Below, piece by piece: positions 44,035-54,400 of a stretch of DNA of 64,000 nucleotides. The notes beneath the pieces are model-generated. The model did no database searches, was not told the origin of the DNA, and saw only the letters and a list, made by a program, of their open reading frames with translations. Where the stretch lies: assembly GCA_018340375.1 (NCBI GenBank), contig JAFFJZ010000001.1, positions 41,346,001 through 41,410,000 on the forward strand, in the 5' to 3' direction. Numbering within the stretch: the first letter of the stretch is position 1; every line of letters begins with the position of its first letter. Both the position numbers and the translations under genes were made by a program. Origin of the DNA: Gonatopus flavifemur. Its lineage: Eukaryota > Arthropoda > Insecta > Hymenoptera > Dryinidae.

Positions 44035-45125
44035 TGATCTGCCGCGCTTAATAAAGCGAAAAACGATTGTTCGTTCGTCTTTACATCTGCCGATGATGAT
44101 GGTTGTATGTATTGTGACGAGTCACTAATTGTAACCTGTCAGCTGACAGGTTGTAAACATTTCGGTGCGTGACGAAGCACCGTCGATAAGCGGTGGCGCC
44201 AGCGCCATCGGTCGGTGCACGCGGAACCCTGTCACACGAGACTTTGCTAAAGCGCGCGAAGCATTGCCAACACACGACCCATGGCAAAACTAAAGTGTGC
44301 GGCAGGGCATTACCAACTTAAACCTTGGTTCGCGCGGTAACCGCGAGGATGAATTGCGTTTCGTGTCGCTTCCCGAGGCGAAAATTAACTTTCTGCGGAT
44401 ATAAGTATGGGTGCCTGGACCGACTTCCAGCACTCCTTCGTTCCTATCGACTAACGTCGACATCGAGGTGCCGAGGCAAAGGTACGCTCATCTTTTGGTA
44501 AAGGGCGAGAGTCAGCCGTAGTTACGTGCGGTTTGGAAACAGTCGTTGTTACGACTATCACTGAAGGCGGATGGGACATCCTGAGGCCCGAAAATAACCA
44601 GCGACAAAGCGGATGGGTCATCCTGATGCTTTGATCCAGGATCTTATTGATCCTGTTAGGGAAACTCATTAATTCTTTTGCACTCGTCACGCACCCGCAA
44701 AAACCCTTTTTCATTGGCTGGTCATACTAGCACTTCATGCTAGACCAATTATAACGCCATTCACGCGGATTCCTTCTGAATCCATAATTTTGAATTCATT
44801 TTAAAGGCCGTATACATTACACATTTTCGTACACTTAGGACTAAAGGCGGGTATCTGTTGAATTGTAACAGGCCTTAGTCCTAATACACATGGGTATTGT
44901 ATACCCGCGCGCGCATTCACATTAGATTTAAGATACACGATGTAAATATCTTTTATCCTTTTCTGATCAACCTACTTTGGTCATTAACCTTTTTCGATTA
45001 TTGAATAAATTATTATTTTACCTATTAAACCTGACGAATCATTATTTTTATGATCTGTGACCCGCGTTTCCCCACTCCTGAACCTTGGAATCGGCGAGCT
45101 AGAGGCACGGGGTCTAATTAAATTA
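44035..45125. mobile_element. GC-richer island, possible solo LTR or old retroelement piece
   Basis: Base composition shifts to clearly more GC and CpG than its surroundings. Features that would fit an LTR are a TGTGACGAGTCAC start-like motif at 44113, a 16-bp palindrome CCTGTCAGCTGACAGG at about 44135, a TATAAGTA box at about 44400 followed by an initiator-like CAGCACTCC, and an AATAAA at about 45003. I could not find the matching end, a target duplication, a primer-binding site or any gag-pol frame. A host CpG-rich regulatory region is the alternative. Frames at 44081-44287 and 44451-44714 (both minus) show no known domain. Confidence 0.35.
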
Positions 45126-46079
45126 TTAATTAGGGTTGATTAAAAGTCACCAACGCGTATTCAAACATTTGAAACGTTACAGTATTGCTTTCATTAACAG
45201 TTTCTCACGACTCGATGTTTCCCTCAAAAAATCTCATTGCTATCATGAGATCTTCCAACCTAATCTGGAAGGATTGAACAGAATCAAAATACCATGTGGA
45301 GAATCCAACAACGTTGTTTGCTGAACGCAGTCTGAGTTGAAAAGCATTTTAGCAGAATTTTTAATTATTTGTGGAATTCGAATATAATATCCATATTCAA
45401 GATTTATATGAAATTCATGGTTTTTGGAATTTAATTTCTTGAAAACTGCATGAGACAAACTTTTCTTACATTCATAAATATGATCTGTGAAATAGAAATA
45501 TTCTTTTCCAATCAGTTGATATATTCTATTATAAATTGTACAAAGTTTGCATATTCTTCAATATAACTTGGCTTCAAGAATTGACTCAAGTGTCTCGAAG
45601 GTTCTGAATTCATCGAGAAGTTTCAAACAATGTGAAGAGCTTTGTCTGGAAAAACATAAGGCTGAAACCAGCAGCTGAAATTTGGTGTCTAAGTGCAGTA
45701 ACTTTTCAACAAAACATTTTGTAAAAAAATTTGAGCAGTCAAAACGCATACTCGAAAGCTGGTGAATCGATTTTTGATGTAAGAAATATTGAAATACAAT
45801 TTCAGTCAAAAACCTCAGCAGTTACCTACTAGTTTCCAATTGAACAAACACCGCCATTCATGCATTTCGAAAAGAGAATTTTGAATTCAGCTTGTGTCAT
45901 GACTGAGTTTAAGACGCAGCCAAAAGAAGCTCACTTTGAATGTAGAGTGAGCACAAAAAACAATCGCCGAAACAGTGGATCAAATTCATTACCATCGACT
46001 GTCAACGTTGGCAAAACAAATGAACAACCGATACTGATTCGAGATTGATGTCAAGTTGAATCATTGATTAACAACCTTA
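45126..46079. other. No confident gene; a few short plus-strand frames
   Basis: Frames at 45136-45324 and 45860-46048 (both plus, 62 codons) are slightly protein-like but have no domain I recognise and no visible splice link. They are left uncalled. Confidence 0.3.
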
Positions 46080-46165
46080 TACCAGTACTGATCGGTGTCA
46101 CCATTTCAACATTGTTCGCCAAGCGTTGATGTTTGGCGAACGACATCATTCCAGTACTGCGGCGT
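46080..46165. repeat. CAGTACTG fragment with a hairpin
   Basis: ATACCAGTACTGATCGG at the left and ATTCCAGTACTGCGGCG at the right bracket a hairpin whose arms are GTTCGCCAA (about 46107) and TTGGCGAAC (about 46134). This is a small member of the TACTGGC word family. Confidence 0.5.
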
Positions 46166-47924
46166 TTGTCAATCTCTATCTAGCGCATCTTGTGAGAGAT
46201 AACATTGTTAGTGTTCTATCGATTGGACGATATTATATAAAACGATTCGAAGTTTTTTGAAAAGAAAGATTCCTCTCTCGAAGCATCCACATAGCCTAAA
46301 TTCTGCCATTACCTACGGGAATATTTTCTTATTATTTTTTCTTTCTGAGTTGTCCTAATTTTTAAGTAAAAGACGCATATCCCTGTTCCATAACGTCTTT
46401 GTTTCCAGACCTCACAACCCTGCGGCGTCACTCGATTCGCTTGACGGAAGAATATAGAGCAAGAGCAACCGCGAGAGATCACAAGAATACAGGATATGAA
46501 GTGGGTAAATTTTTTCCCTTACACGTGTAAACAACGTCTTTGTACTCGTTTATTGAAAATGGGAATATTTCTGTTCCGATTGCTTTTCTTCTTTCTTTGT
46601 TGATATTCTTAAAGAAAATGATCAACCGAAGTTTCAAATGGAACGGAAGGAGTTCTCAATCGAATAATAATATTTTCTCATTCGAAATTTATTGTAAAAT
46701 TTTCCTAAGAAGTCAGGAAATTTTCATACTCAATTCTTGTTCACTGATTACAAATATTTTTCAATTCAAAAACGTACATAGAGAAATGTTCGGCACGTTG
46801 AGGGTGAAACATTCAAATGAATAAACCTTCATCCACCATGGCAAAAACTGAAAGATGATTTATGTTACACCTGACAAATATAAATGTCATCTTGTTTTAC
46901 TTCCCGTATAATGGATGAAGAATTGTACACAAATGATATAATTGAGTAGAAAAACGTTACGAGTGGATTTATGTCATCCTTTATATTCTTTCATTTTTTT
47001 TATAATCAGTCATCCAATTTACTCCTTCTTCCACGAATCTGATAAATGGTAGAAATCATGATTTCAAAAACTCCTGAATAGCTCAAATTACGAATCGATA
47101 ATGTTTTTCATTCTTTTCTTGCAAATTCTAATTCTCAACTCACATCGTTTGTCTACCAAGCCACTCAATTTTTTACCTAAATAACACAAATTTATGTTTG
47201 GAAGAAAATTTCGAGGTTTCCAATTCTATACACATCAATGATGAAAATACTACGAAACAAATATCATTTTGAGATTTAAGAATTATTTCACTGGAGAAAA
47301 AGAGGAATGACTTTCTTCTGAAATTAAAAACTAAGGAATAAAATGAATTATGATTATCTTCCGGAATGCGAAGTGGATGCAACGACTCTCAAGGAATTTC
47401 TCATTAGAATCCTGGAGGTCAAAGAGGGATCGGAGTGAAATTTCATGCAACTCGGTTGAATTAATACTATGTGTTCGAAATGACGGAGATACTGGTTAAT
47501 AGGTCTGGGGCTAAGCCAGAGCGATAATCCCATCCAAGGAACTAACGATCGTATTTCGTTATCCACTTCTTCACGCTCTTTCGAGGTGAAGCCTTCATTG
47601 AAATGACTTTCCTGACGCTTTACAGAGTACAAGAGACGTATGTACGTCAAAGAATAAGAGTGCAACGGTAATGGTGCCCCAACTATTATTAACATTGGCT
47701 TTGCATGGCTTGATATTTAAATCAGCGTTCCATGGCCGTAATTCGTTTGAACGATACTAGCCACGCGCTTCCTATATGTAGATTATTAAAGCGAACCAGT
47801 GGACCCAAGTAGCACGACATATGGCGTGTCTGAAATGTTATGAATTATTGTGTCGTTCGCCATGTGTAAGGGTTACACATCTGTCCTAACTGTGTTTGCC
47901 AACCTCAAATATGGGATAAGTTTT

Positions 47925-47958
<34 letters not shown>

Positions 47959-48326
47959 TCTCTCAAGATCTACGTTTCATTCCTCCAGAAAATATTAAGT
48001 TGTGGACAACAAGTCGAATAATACAGAACCATACCGTCGCAGCAGGCGGTACAGCGAACGTGATACAAATGAAAGAGAAAGGATGCAATTGTACGTTGGG
48101 AAAGTGTACAAAGAACTTGACTAAGCTGGAAGAGAGGAAAAGGATATAATGGAAATATGAAGGATGAAACACGAATGAAAGATGAAAAAAATAATTCCTT
48201 CGCTTTATTTTCGTTCAAAGGTGATTAAAAGATGATGAACGAGACTTGAAAGGGATTGGAAAACAGTCTGGTAACTAGAATTAAATTTCAATCGTCTTTT
48301 ACATTTGTGTACATTTCAAATGGATG
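46166..48326. other. No gene recognised; contains a (TC)n tract
   Basis: AT-rich unique DNA. A minus-strand frame of 113 codons at 47354-47695 has a mixed, soluble composition but no motif I recognise. A (TC)n tract is at 47925-47964. No exon is supported. Confidence 0.4.
47925..47964. repeat. (TC)n microsatellite
   Basis: About 40 bp of TC dinucleotides with a single TG interruption. Confidence 0.95.
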
Positions 48327-48523
48327 AAGTGGAAACTGTCGGTCGTAGAGCTATCGACCAATAGTCATAACTTCTTACAGAAAACTTTTATCACGGATTT
48401 GAGCATCTGAAACGTTTAGAGCAACGCTGCTTCATTGATTCTTAGTGTCAACCGAGCTTAAGCAACGTTCAATCAAAAGTTAGGACAATCGGTTGCTACA
48501 GTAACGGCCGACAGTTTCCACTT
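48327..48523. mobile_element. AGCTGAAAT-related element with AAGTGGAAACTGTCGG ends, copy 3
   Basis: The ends AAGTGGAAACTGTCGGTCG and CGGCCGACAGTTTCCACTT are inverted repeats with one mismatch. The interior is the reverse complement of the 22 kb copy, with blocks GCATCTGAAACGTTTAG, TTAAGC, ACGTTCAATCAAAAGTTA and CAATCGG. About 197 bp, non-coding. Target duplication not clear. Confidence 0.6.
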
Positions 48524-48784
48524 TTGAATCCATATTTTGATTTGATGAAACAAATTCCTGATGAAAGAAAAATTAGTTCAACTGAAGTGAATTTCATAGA
48601 ACTGAGAAATGAGGATGGAAATTCAGTATCAGAAATGAGAGGAATTATTAAAAACCAAGAATTCCTGCATTCTTATGCAAAGAATACAGCTCATATTTTC
48701 ATACCCTTGATGATGCTTGCTACTCTCGCGTTATTATCATTCGCCCGGTGCTCGGCTTTTTATGCCTACCCTGAAAGAATTTTT

Positions 48785-48988
48785 GCTTGAGAAAATTACC
48801 GCAACGTTTCGGTAACGGAAGGACAAGTAAAAATTGTCTATAAAATGACTGCGCAGCTTGTAAAACAGTTTAGCAAGATATTTTCTACAAATTTTACTGT
48901 ATGCCCAATAATTTGTTGAAGATTCCCTGTTTGTTTCTCAATTACTAAAATTTTATGGTAATTTTTCAAATAAAATTCTCCCCATCGA
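48785..48988. repeat. Interspersed repeat, copy 2 (ACCGCAACGTTTC type)
   Basis: Partner of 38490-38715, with the same block order described there and the same orientation. The right edge directly abuts a CCCTAGTAG fragment. Confidence 0.55.
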
Positions 48989-49091
48989 GCAGTGATCCCT
49001 GTAGTCATTTTGTAGGCTATTACAAGGCTTTATCAGACCCTTCAAATCCCTCACAAAACCTTGAAAATGACTAAAGTGATTTCTGCTAGGG
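48989..49091. mobile_element. CCCTAGTAG MITE, left end altered
   Basis: The right end AAAGTGATTTCTGCTAGGG is intact and followed by TA. The interior TAGTCATTTTGTAGGC and AAATGACTAAAGTGA pair with each other. The left end reads CCCTGTAGTCATT, lacking the AGAAATCACTC block found in related copies, so a short internal deletion is likely. Confidence 0.6.
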
Positions 49092-50190
49092 TATGCCTCT
49101 TGAGTTACACCAATGACATGAAATATTGTCCCAAATGTATTTATTCAATTCTCCAAATTTCGGTTAGAATTTCTTAATTTCATCAACTTTATCTTTAATC
49201 CTGTTTCCTCCATACTTCATTAAATTTTGTAACACATAAAATATTAAACTTGATGAAATACCATAGTGAAGACCAGAACTTTCATGGACAAAGACGAGCA
49301 AAGATGGGCAAAGATCCATCACAGTTGTTGACGGAAGATTGTCTAAGTAATCAGTGAATCTCCAAGTTTGTCTCTGAGAGCGAGAGTCACTTAAGTCTAA
49401 CGTAGCATAAAATTTCAACCATGACTCTACAGAAGTTAACTGAAAACAAAGCTTGGAGAGTCTCTATCAAGGAAAGAAAGAAGACCGTGTAAGTTTGTAA
49501 CGAAGTACAAAACTTGGATGTTACACTACAACAGAGTGTACTCCCGCGTACGAGATATATGGGATGTAGTAGGTGCGTTAGTTCGGTAGTTAGTATCCAC
49601 CTTAATGCCACCAACACCTTAAAACGTGACTTGCATGAACTTTCAGAAAATCCATCTCAATTTCCACCTATCAAAACATTGCCGATGTACACATATATGT
49701 GTAATATCATCTTCTTTGCTTTATTATATTTTGTTTTCCATCAAATTTACAGGTTAATATTCTCTTGTAAGAAGTTATAAGATGCAATTTGCAGGGTACA
49801 AATGAGCTTTTATATGCTAACCATCTTTTACCTTCTATCTCTTCACGTCTTACGCTTTACAACATTTTTATTTTTTTCTTATGCTTCGACCGCTGTGCCA
49901 ATGTTTCTTTCGTTTTTATGTGTTACGTCTCAACTCATTAATCCAACGCTCAGTGAAGATAAACTTCCAACATATTTTTCATAGTGTAATCCGGCACAGA
50001 TTAGCTGCTCGACTTTATATTTCAAATGTGACCTGCATTGTGGAGGAATTCTTGCTGGATTCTATTCTAATTCATATATTCTTCCTCTTATCAGAATTAT
50101 CTACTTTCTAACGATCATACTCTCTGAATTTGAAATAGTGCAATCTCGATGATAACAGTGAAGAGTCGATCACTGCGAATCAGTGAATAT
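49092..50190. other. No gene recognised
   Basis: AT-rich DNA. Several frames of 60-88 codons overlap on opposite strands (49164-49780) with no motif. Confidence 0.4.
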
Positions 50191-50194
50191 ACAA

Positions 50195-50360
50195 TGCACA
50201 ATCGGTGAATATGAACTGATCTTTGCAATGAAATCTCACTGATTCAATTAGTCAGAAACACTTCCAACTGCATAACCGGTGACTATTCACTGATATTTCA
50301 CTAATTCCATCCAGTGATCGACTTTCAACTGCAGGAATAGTGAGATTTCATTGATTTCAA
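50195..50360. repeat. Interspersed repeat (CAGTGA-rich), copy 2
   Basis: Matches 8811-8920 in block order: AATCGGTGAATATGAACTGA, GATCTTTGCAATGAAATCTC, TTCCAACTGCATAACCGGTG, ACTATTCACTGATATTTCAC. It extends further right with more CAGTGA words, so this copy is longer. Confidence 0.6.
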
Positions 50361-50563
50361 TTTGGAGATTAACTTGGGAAATGAATGTACCAAGAAGATG
50401 GCTAAGCAATGAAATTGATACGTTATTCTGTGATTAATCGAATTTCGTGAAGAAGAGATAGTTACCATATGGATATATTTTAAACTATTATCCTTAGAGG
50501 AAAATTTTCAATCCCTCGGGGATTTACAAAGAGAAAAATTGTCTCGAATTTATTCAACGGAAT

Positions 50564-50640
50564 CCCTAGTAGAAATCACTGTAGGCATTCTCTAAGACTC
50601 TGAAGAGATCGTCTGAAGAATCACTATGTGAGGTTTCTCG
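50564..50640. repeat. CCCTAGTAGAAAT left-end fragment
   Basis: CCCTAGTAGAAATCACTGTA followed by GGCATTCTCTAAGACTC matches the left end of 23472-23600 (CACTCTAGTCATTCTCTAGG). No right end is seen. Confidence 0.5.
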
Positions 50641-50879
50641 ACAGCTATGCGTAAGCACTATTTTATTTACCGTTGAATATTAATCCCCGAGATACGCCTC
50701 CAGTGGGGGAACCTGGCTCACAGACCATTAAACGAATATACTTCAAAAATGTTCAAATTGAGGATATAAACTGACCCTAGGAGAAATTTAGCAGAAAATT
50801 CCTTATCAGAAACGTGCCCCTAGAAATATTGCAACTGGAAAGTTACAATTATGTCTTGACCAAATCAGAAGAATTCAGT

Positions 50880-51320
50880 ACTACGCTTGTACCGATGAAC
50901 CAGTACTGAGAACTTGATGTTGGCCAGGTACTGATCCAGTACAGGCACTGTACTAATTGCGAACAGTACCCGAGTCGAAAAATTGTAATACTTTCTGAAG
51001 CATGATTAACTCTGTAATACGCAACAATCCAGAGTTTAATCAGGTTGAAAAAAGTTTGATATCAGATCGAATGAGAATTTTGAAAACAACATCAGGTTGA
51101 TAACAGGGTGAGATCAGGGTAAAAAACAAAATCAAACCTGATTCACTCCGTAATACGCAACGAATCAGAGCTAAATCAGGTTTCACTTTTTGACTCGGGT
51201 AGCATTAGTACTAAATCCCCAGTACAGAAAAGCGTTGTCATCCCAGATAAATGCCAGTACCCTGCCACTCTTGTCCAGTACTGGTACAGTACTGCGCCTG
51301 TTGTAAATTTCTGGTCGGGG
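50880..51320. repeat. CAGTACTG repeat split by a CCCGAGTC element
   Basis: Left part has AACCAGTACTGAGAAC, CCAGGTACTGATCCAGTACA; right part has CCAGTACCCTGCCAC and GTCCAGTACTGGTACAGTAC. The element at 50969-51199 separates the two. The words are shared with the 42.5-43.9 kb block. Confidence 0.55.
50969..51199. mobile_element. Non-autonomous element with CCCGAGTC ends, TA target
   Basis: Ends CCCGAGTCGAAAAATT and CACTTTTTGACTCGGG are inverted repeats, flanked by TA (50967-50968 and 51200-51201). Inside, AACTCTGTAATACGCAACAATC and TCACTCCGTAATACGCAACGAATC (in part) form a direct repeat, along with ATCAGGTTGATAACAGGGTG. A second copy is at 27409-27624. It is 231 bp with no coding capacity. Confidence 0.82.
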
Positions 51321-51337
51321 ATATGGTATCGTGTTTG

Positions 51338-51601
51338 CACGAAAAAGAAAATAATTGCGGCAACTACTTAAATAGTCGATTTTCGACCATCTACTTAAGT
51401 AGTTGCTGCAGCTAGTCAGTAGTCAGGACAAGTAACTTGATAGTTGCACTAACTAACGTAAATACCTGAGGTATTTTGAGTGAGTTGAGACAGCTGACGT
51501 GTTCCTTGTTCTGACTACCAAGTAGCTGCAGCAACTACTCGAGTAGATGGTTGAAAATCGACTATTTAAGTAGTTGCCGCAATTATTCCGTTTTTTCCGT
51601 G
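51338..51601. mobile_element. Long palindromic MITE, CACGAAAAAG/TTTTTTCCGTG ends
   Basis: Left arm contains ATAATTGCGGCAACTACTTA, AATAGTCGATTTTC and CATCTACTTAAGTAGTTGCT; the right arm contains the mirrored AGCAACTACTCGAGTAGATG, GAAAATCGACTATT and TAAGTAGTTGCCGCAATTAT. Arms pair over roughly 90 bp with few differences. 264 bp, no coding capacity. The target duplication is unclear. Confidence 0.85.
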
Positions 51602-52853
51602 TAGGACTTCATCAGGATATAATGTAAGGTTGTTTTGAGGTTCTAATCTGAATCTCCCTATCAAGCAACCGAAAAACCATCCAATTGGCCCAGCAGTGCT
51701 TTTTATTGTAAGAGCCGACGTTTCCGTTCTGCTTCGAGCACGATACTCTTTACTACTTGATAACTGAATCACCCCATCCATTTTTTGGGTTCAATGATGG
51801 AGTCTTCTAATTCGGCTTTACGTTGTATTTTTGCCTTGAAAATGCCCTTGAATATCTGGGTGGAACGTCGGCTTTTACAATGAATTGCACTGTTCGGTCA
51901 ATTGGGTGCTTTTTCTGTTGCTTGATGGCGCCACTTCGAGCACTCGATAATTTCCTGTCAAGGTAACATAATTAGAATCTGATAAAAATTCTGTCAAGAA
52001 AATCATTGTTCGTGGATATTATTCCTCCACCAGTAACTAAATAATTCACTTTTACTTGATGAAAATATTCCGCTTGTAAATGACATTCCCTCTATATTAT
52101 TTGATTCTCACATCAAGCGAACGAATTACATGAATTTAAAATACGATATTCACCCAGTTCAAATTTCAACCCTCGAATCCAATCAAAACGTTTCAAAATC
52201 ATCTTGAATGCCAGTCGCATTTACTTTGTCAAAACCAGTCTATATAGAATCAAATTTCGAAATGCGGGAATGATAATTTCCGATATGGATTTATAATTCG
52301 AAAATGAGATACAATTCTCGATAAAAAAAAGCATCGTTCTGAAATGTTTGATTATTCGCCTCTTTGATCATACTCACAATGAAATCCAATCGTTCCAAAC
52401 TCCTCGTCTATCGTGAATGTACGGATCAATGTTTATTCTCTACAATATAATGTTATTCATTCGTTATGGAAATACTGTCCTACTCGTCAATATACAATGA
52501 AAATATGATTTTTAATGTTCTTCTACTATGCCAGCAGGCACAAAGTTCATGGATATCAAGTTTTGCAAACATCATATTCAATTTGTACATCACCACTGTG
52601 ATTTTCATGATATTCAATACTCGATGATACATAAATGGATAAATGATATGGAGCTTACGCAATATATTTGTCAATTAGATCCCAGAACTTGTTCTATCAA
52701 TTTCCATAATACGTCTTCAACGGACAAAAAAATTTTGTAATTTCAAAAAAATGGACATAATAATGATGGATTATTTCCCCAGTCCAAATCTTAACATTTT
52801 GTTAAGTCCTATGTAGGAACATTCATAGATTATGAAAGAAAATTTCATACCTA
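51602..52853. other. No confident gene
   Basis: AT-rich unique DNA. A plus-strand frame of 70 codons at 52528-52740 starts MPAGTKFMDIKFCKHHIQFV and is rich in His and Cys, but it matches no zinc-binding pattern I know and overlaps a minus-strand frame of similar length. I leave it uncalled. Confidence 0.35.
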
Positions 52854-53102
52854 CACTGTAAAAAATGTGGGAAGTTCTCCTTCACACTGTTGGTGAATTT
52901 CGTCCCCTCATTGTGGAGGAATTGTTTTTCCATCAAAAATGAGGGATTTTTCCACCACTTTGAGGAATTATTTCGTTTTTCGGGAGTGGAATCCTCCACA
53001 AATGGAGGAAAAGTTCACCAAATTGTGGTGAAAAATTCCCTATCTGTGGAGGAATTTTGCTGCGACCATTTGTGGGGGAATATTCCACAATCATTCACAG
53101 TT
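52854..53102. mobile_element. MITE of the GTGGAGGAA family, CACTGTAAAAAATG end
   Basis: The left end, after TA, is CACTGTAAAAAATGTGGGAA; the right end has TTCCACAATCATTCACAGT, a shorter mirror. The interior repeats GTGGAGGAATT and CCTCCACAA in both orientations (CATTGTGGAGGAATTG, ATCCTCCACAAATGGAGG, CTGTGGAGGAATTTTGC). It corresponds to 30935-31188 in inverted orientation and to the decayed copy at 20455-20605. The frame across it is repeat-derived. Confidence 0.8.
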
Positions 53103-53254
53103 TATCACTGCAAAAACTGATGTCTTATTCTAAGATACTTTTGTAGTGACTTTTCAAAATATTTCAAAATATCACTGTAATCATATTGAAAACACAAAAC
53201 TACGTTTTCATTCAAGACACGACGTGCTTGATTAGCAAACAAAAATGTTTTCAT

Positions 53255-53590
53255 GTGGTATATAGAAAACTTGGTGAAAAAAGTTTCTTTGAAAATCTCT
53301 GAAAATTTCTCTGAATTCCACTGCGAAACTCTGAATCTCACTGAAAAACTCTGAAAACCTATGAAAATTTTTCGAAACTCTGAAAAACCTTGGAAAATTC
53401 TGAAACTCCCACTGATTGGGGACATTTTTCCACTGAAATTTTTTCTGAATATTTATGAATATCTCTGAAAAACTCTGGATCTTTCTAAGAATCACTGAAA
53501 CTTTCTGAGAAACTATGAACACCTCTGAAATCCTCTGAAAATCTCTGAAAATGTTAGTGATTTTCAGCAAAATTTTTCCACCAGGGAACA
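53255..53590. repeat. Degenerate CTCTGAAAA minisatellite
   Basis: Some 25 loose copies of a unit like ACTCTGAAAA or ATCTCTGAAAAT occur in a row. The repeat gives a spurious minus-strand frame of 119 codons with a repeating F-R-D-F-Q or F-S-E-I pattern, which is not a gene. Edges are gradual. Confidence 0.8.
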
Positions 53591-53930
53591 TAACCTCGAA
53601 TTACTATTACGTTAACGTCAAAGTGAAAAACATGAACAATGTATTCAAAATGTATATTGTGCCATTTTGAAACAAAACTAAACGAGATTCAAATCAACCG
53701 TGTGATTAAAAATCATCAATATAATCCATCTTTTCGAGTTAAATGTGATAAATCACACGCTATCATCTCCTTTGAAAACAAACATCCAAACGTCAATGTC
53801 GCGAAATAAGATACTGATGTTTCCAATTAGAACAGTCAAGTGTCTGATTTGAATTATCAAACATATGTCTCATTTTGAGACATACTATATCTTCGACTAC
53901 AATTTTTGCAGTGATCTGATATATTTCCAT
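53591..53930. other. No feature recognised
   Basis: AT-rich unique DNA between the minisatellite and the next repeat. Confidence 0.4.
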
Positions 53931-54400
53931 TTCGCTGCAGAGAAAACAATAAATAATCCAGCTGTTCCACTTGCTGCTAGAACAGCGAATTTGTTATGAG
54001 CGTAGTGAATAGTTCGCTAAATACACCGAAAAAAATAATTAGTTACCCTTAGTCCAAACTAGTTCCAGCAACTGGAAACAGTTGTTGATATTTGGATAAC
54101 TAAAACGGGCGTTGCCTCAACTAAATTCAAATTTAATTTCTCTGACTTTAGTTGCTGTTGCTAATTTGAAGTTGCCTTTACTACAGCTTTTATCACCGGC
54201 TTCTATTCTTTTATTACTCGGACCTAATGTTCACAACTCACTTCAGTTCGTTCGGTCAAATAAATTATTTTTTTTGGTGTAAGCTATGTATTTAGCTGCA
54301 GCTTTTTTAGAAGACTACTGTGATAACAGATAGGTTGCTGTCGCAGCAAAAAATTTTCTTTCCCAACAAACATTACATAAAGAAATCAGATTTTGCTGTT
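53931..54400. mobile_element. AGCAAA-family element carrying a nested MITE
   Basis: Left part has CAGCTGTTCCACTTGCTGCT and AGAACAGCGAATTTGTT; right part has TAGCTGCAGCTTTTTTAG, AGGTTGCTGTCGCAGCAAAA and ATCAGATTTTGCTGTTAG. These are the words of the 59.6 kb element. The MITE at 54024-54279 lies between them and inserted later. Confidence 0.6.
54024..54279. mobile_element. Nested MITE with CACCGAAAAAAATAATT ends, TA target
   Basis: Ends CACCGAAAAAAATAATTAGT and AAATTATTTTTTTTGGTG are inverted repeats, flanked by TA (54022-54023 and 54280-54281). The interior has CAACTGGAAACAGTTG (palindromic), GTTGCCTCAACTAAATTC and TAGTTGCTGTTGCTAATTTG words. 256 bp, non-coding. Confidence 0.82.

Noticed and set aside
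47354..47695. Minus-strand frame of 113 codons
   Set aside because: Mixed composition, but no motif, no splice context and no start context that distinguishes it from chance.
52528..52740. His- and Cys-rich frame resembling a small zinc-binding protein
   Set aside because: The spacing of His and Cys fits no zinc-finger pattern I know, and an overlapping frame exists on the opposite strand.
53232..53591. Minus-strand frame of 119 codons with a repeating aromatic pattern
   Set aside because: It is the CTCTGAAAA minisatellite in translation.
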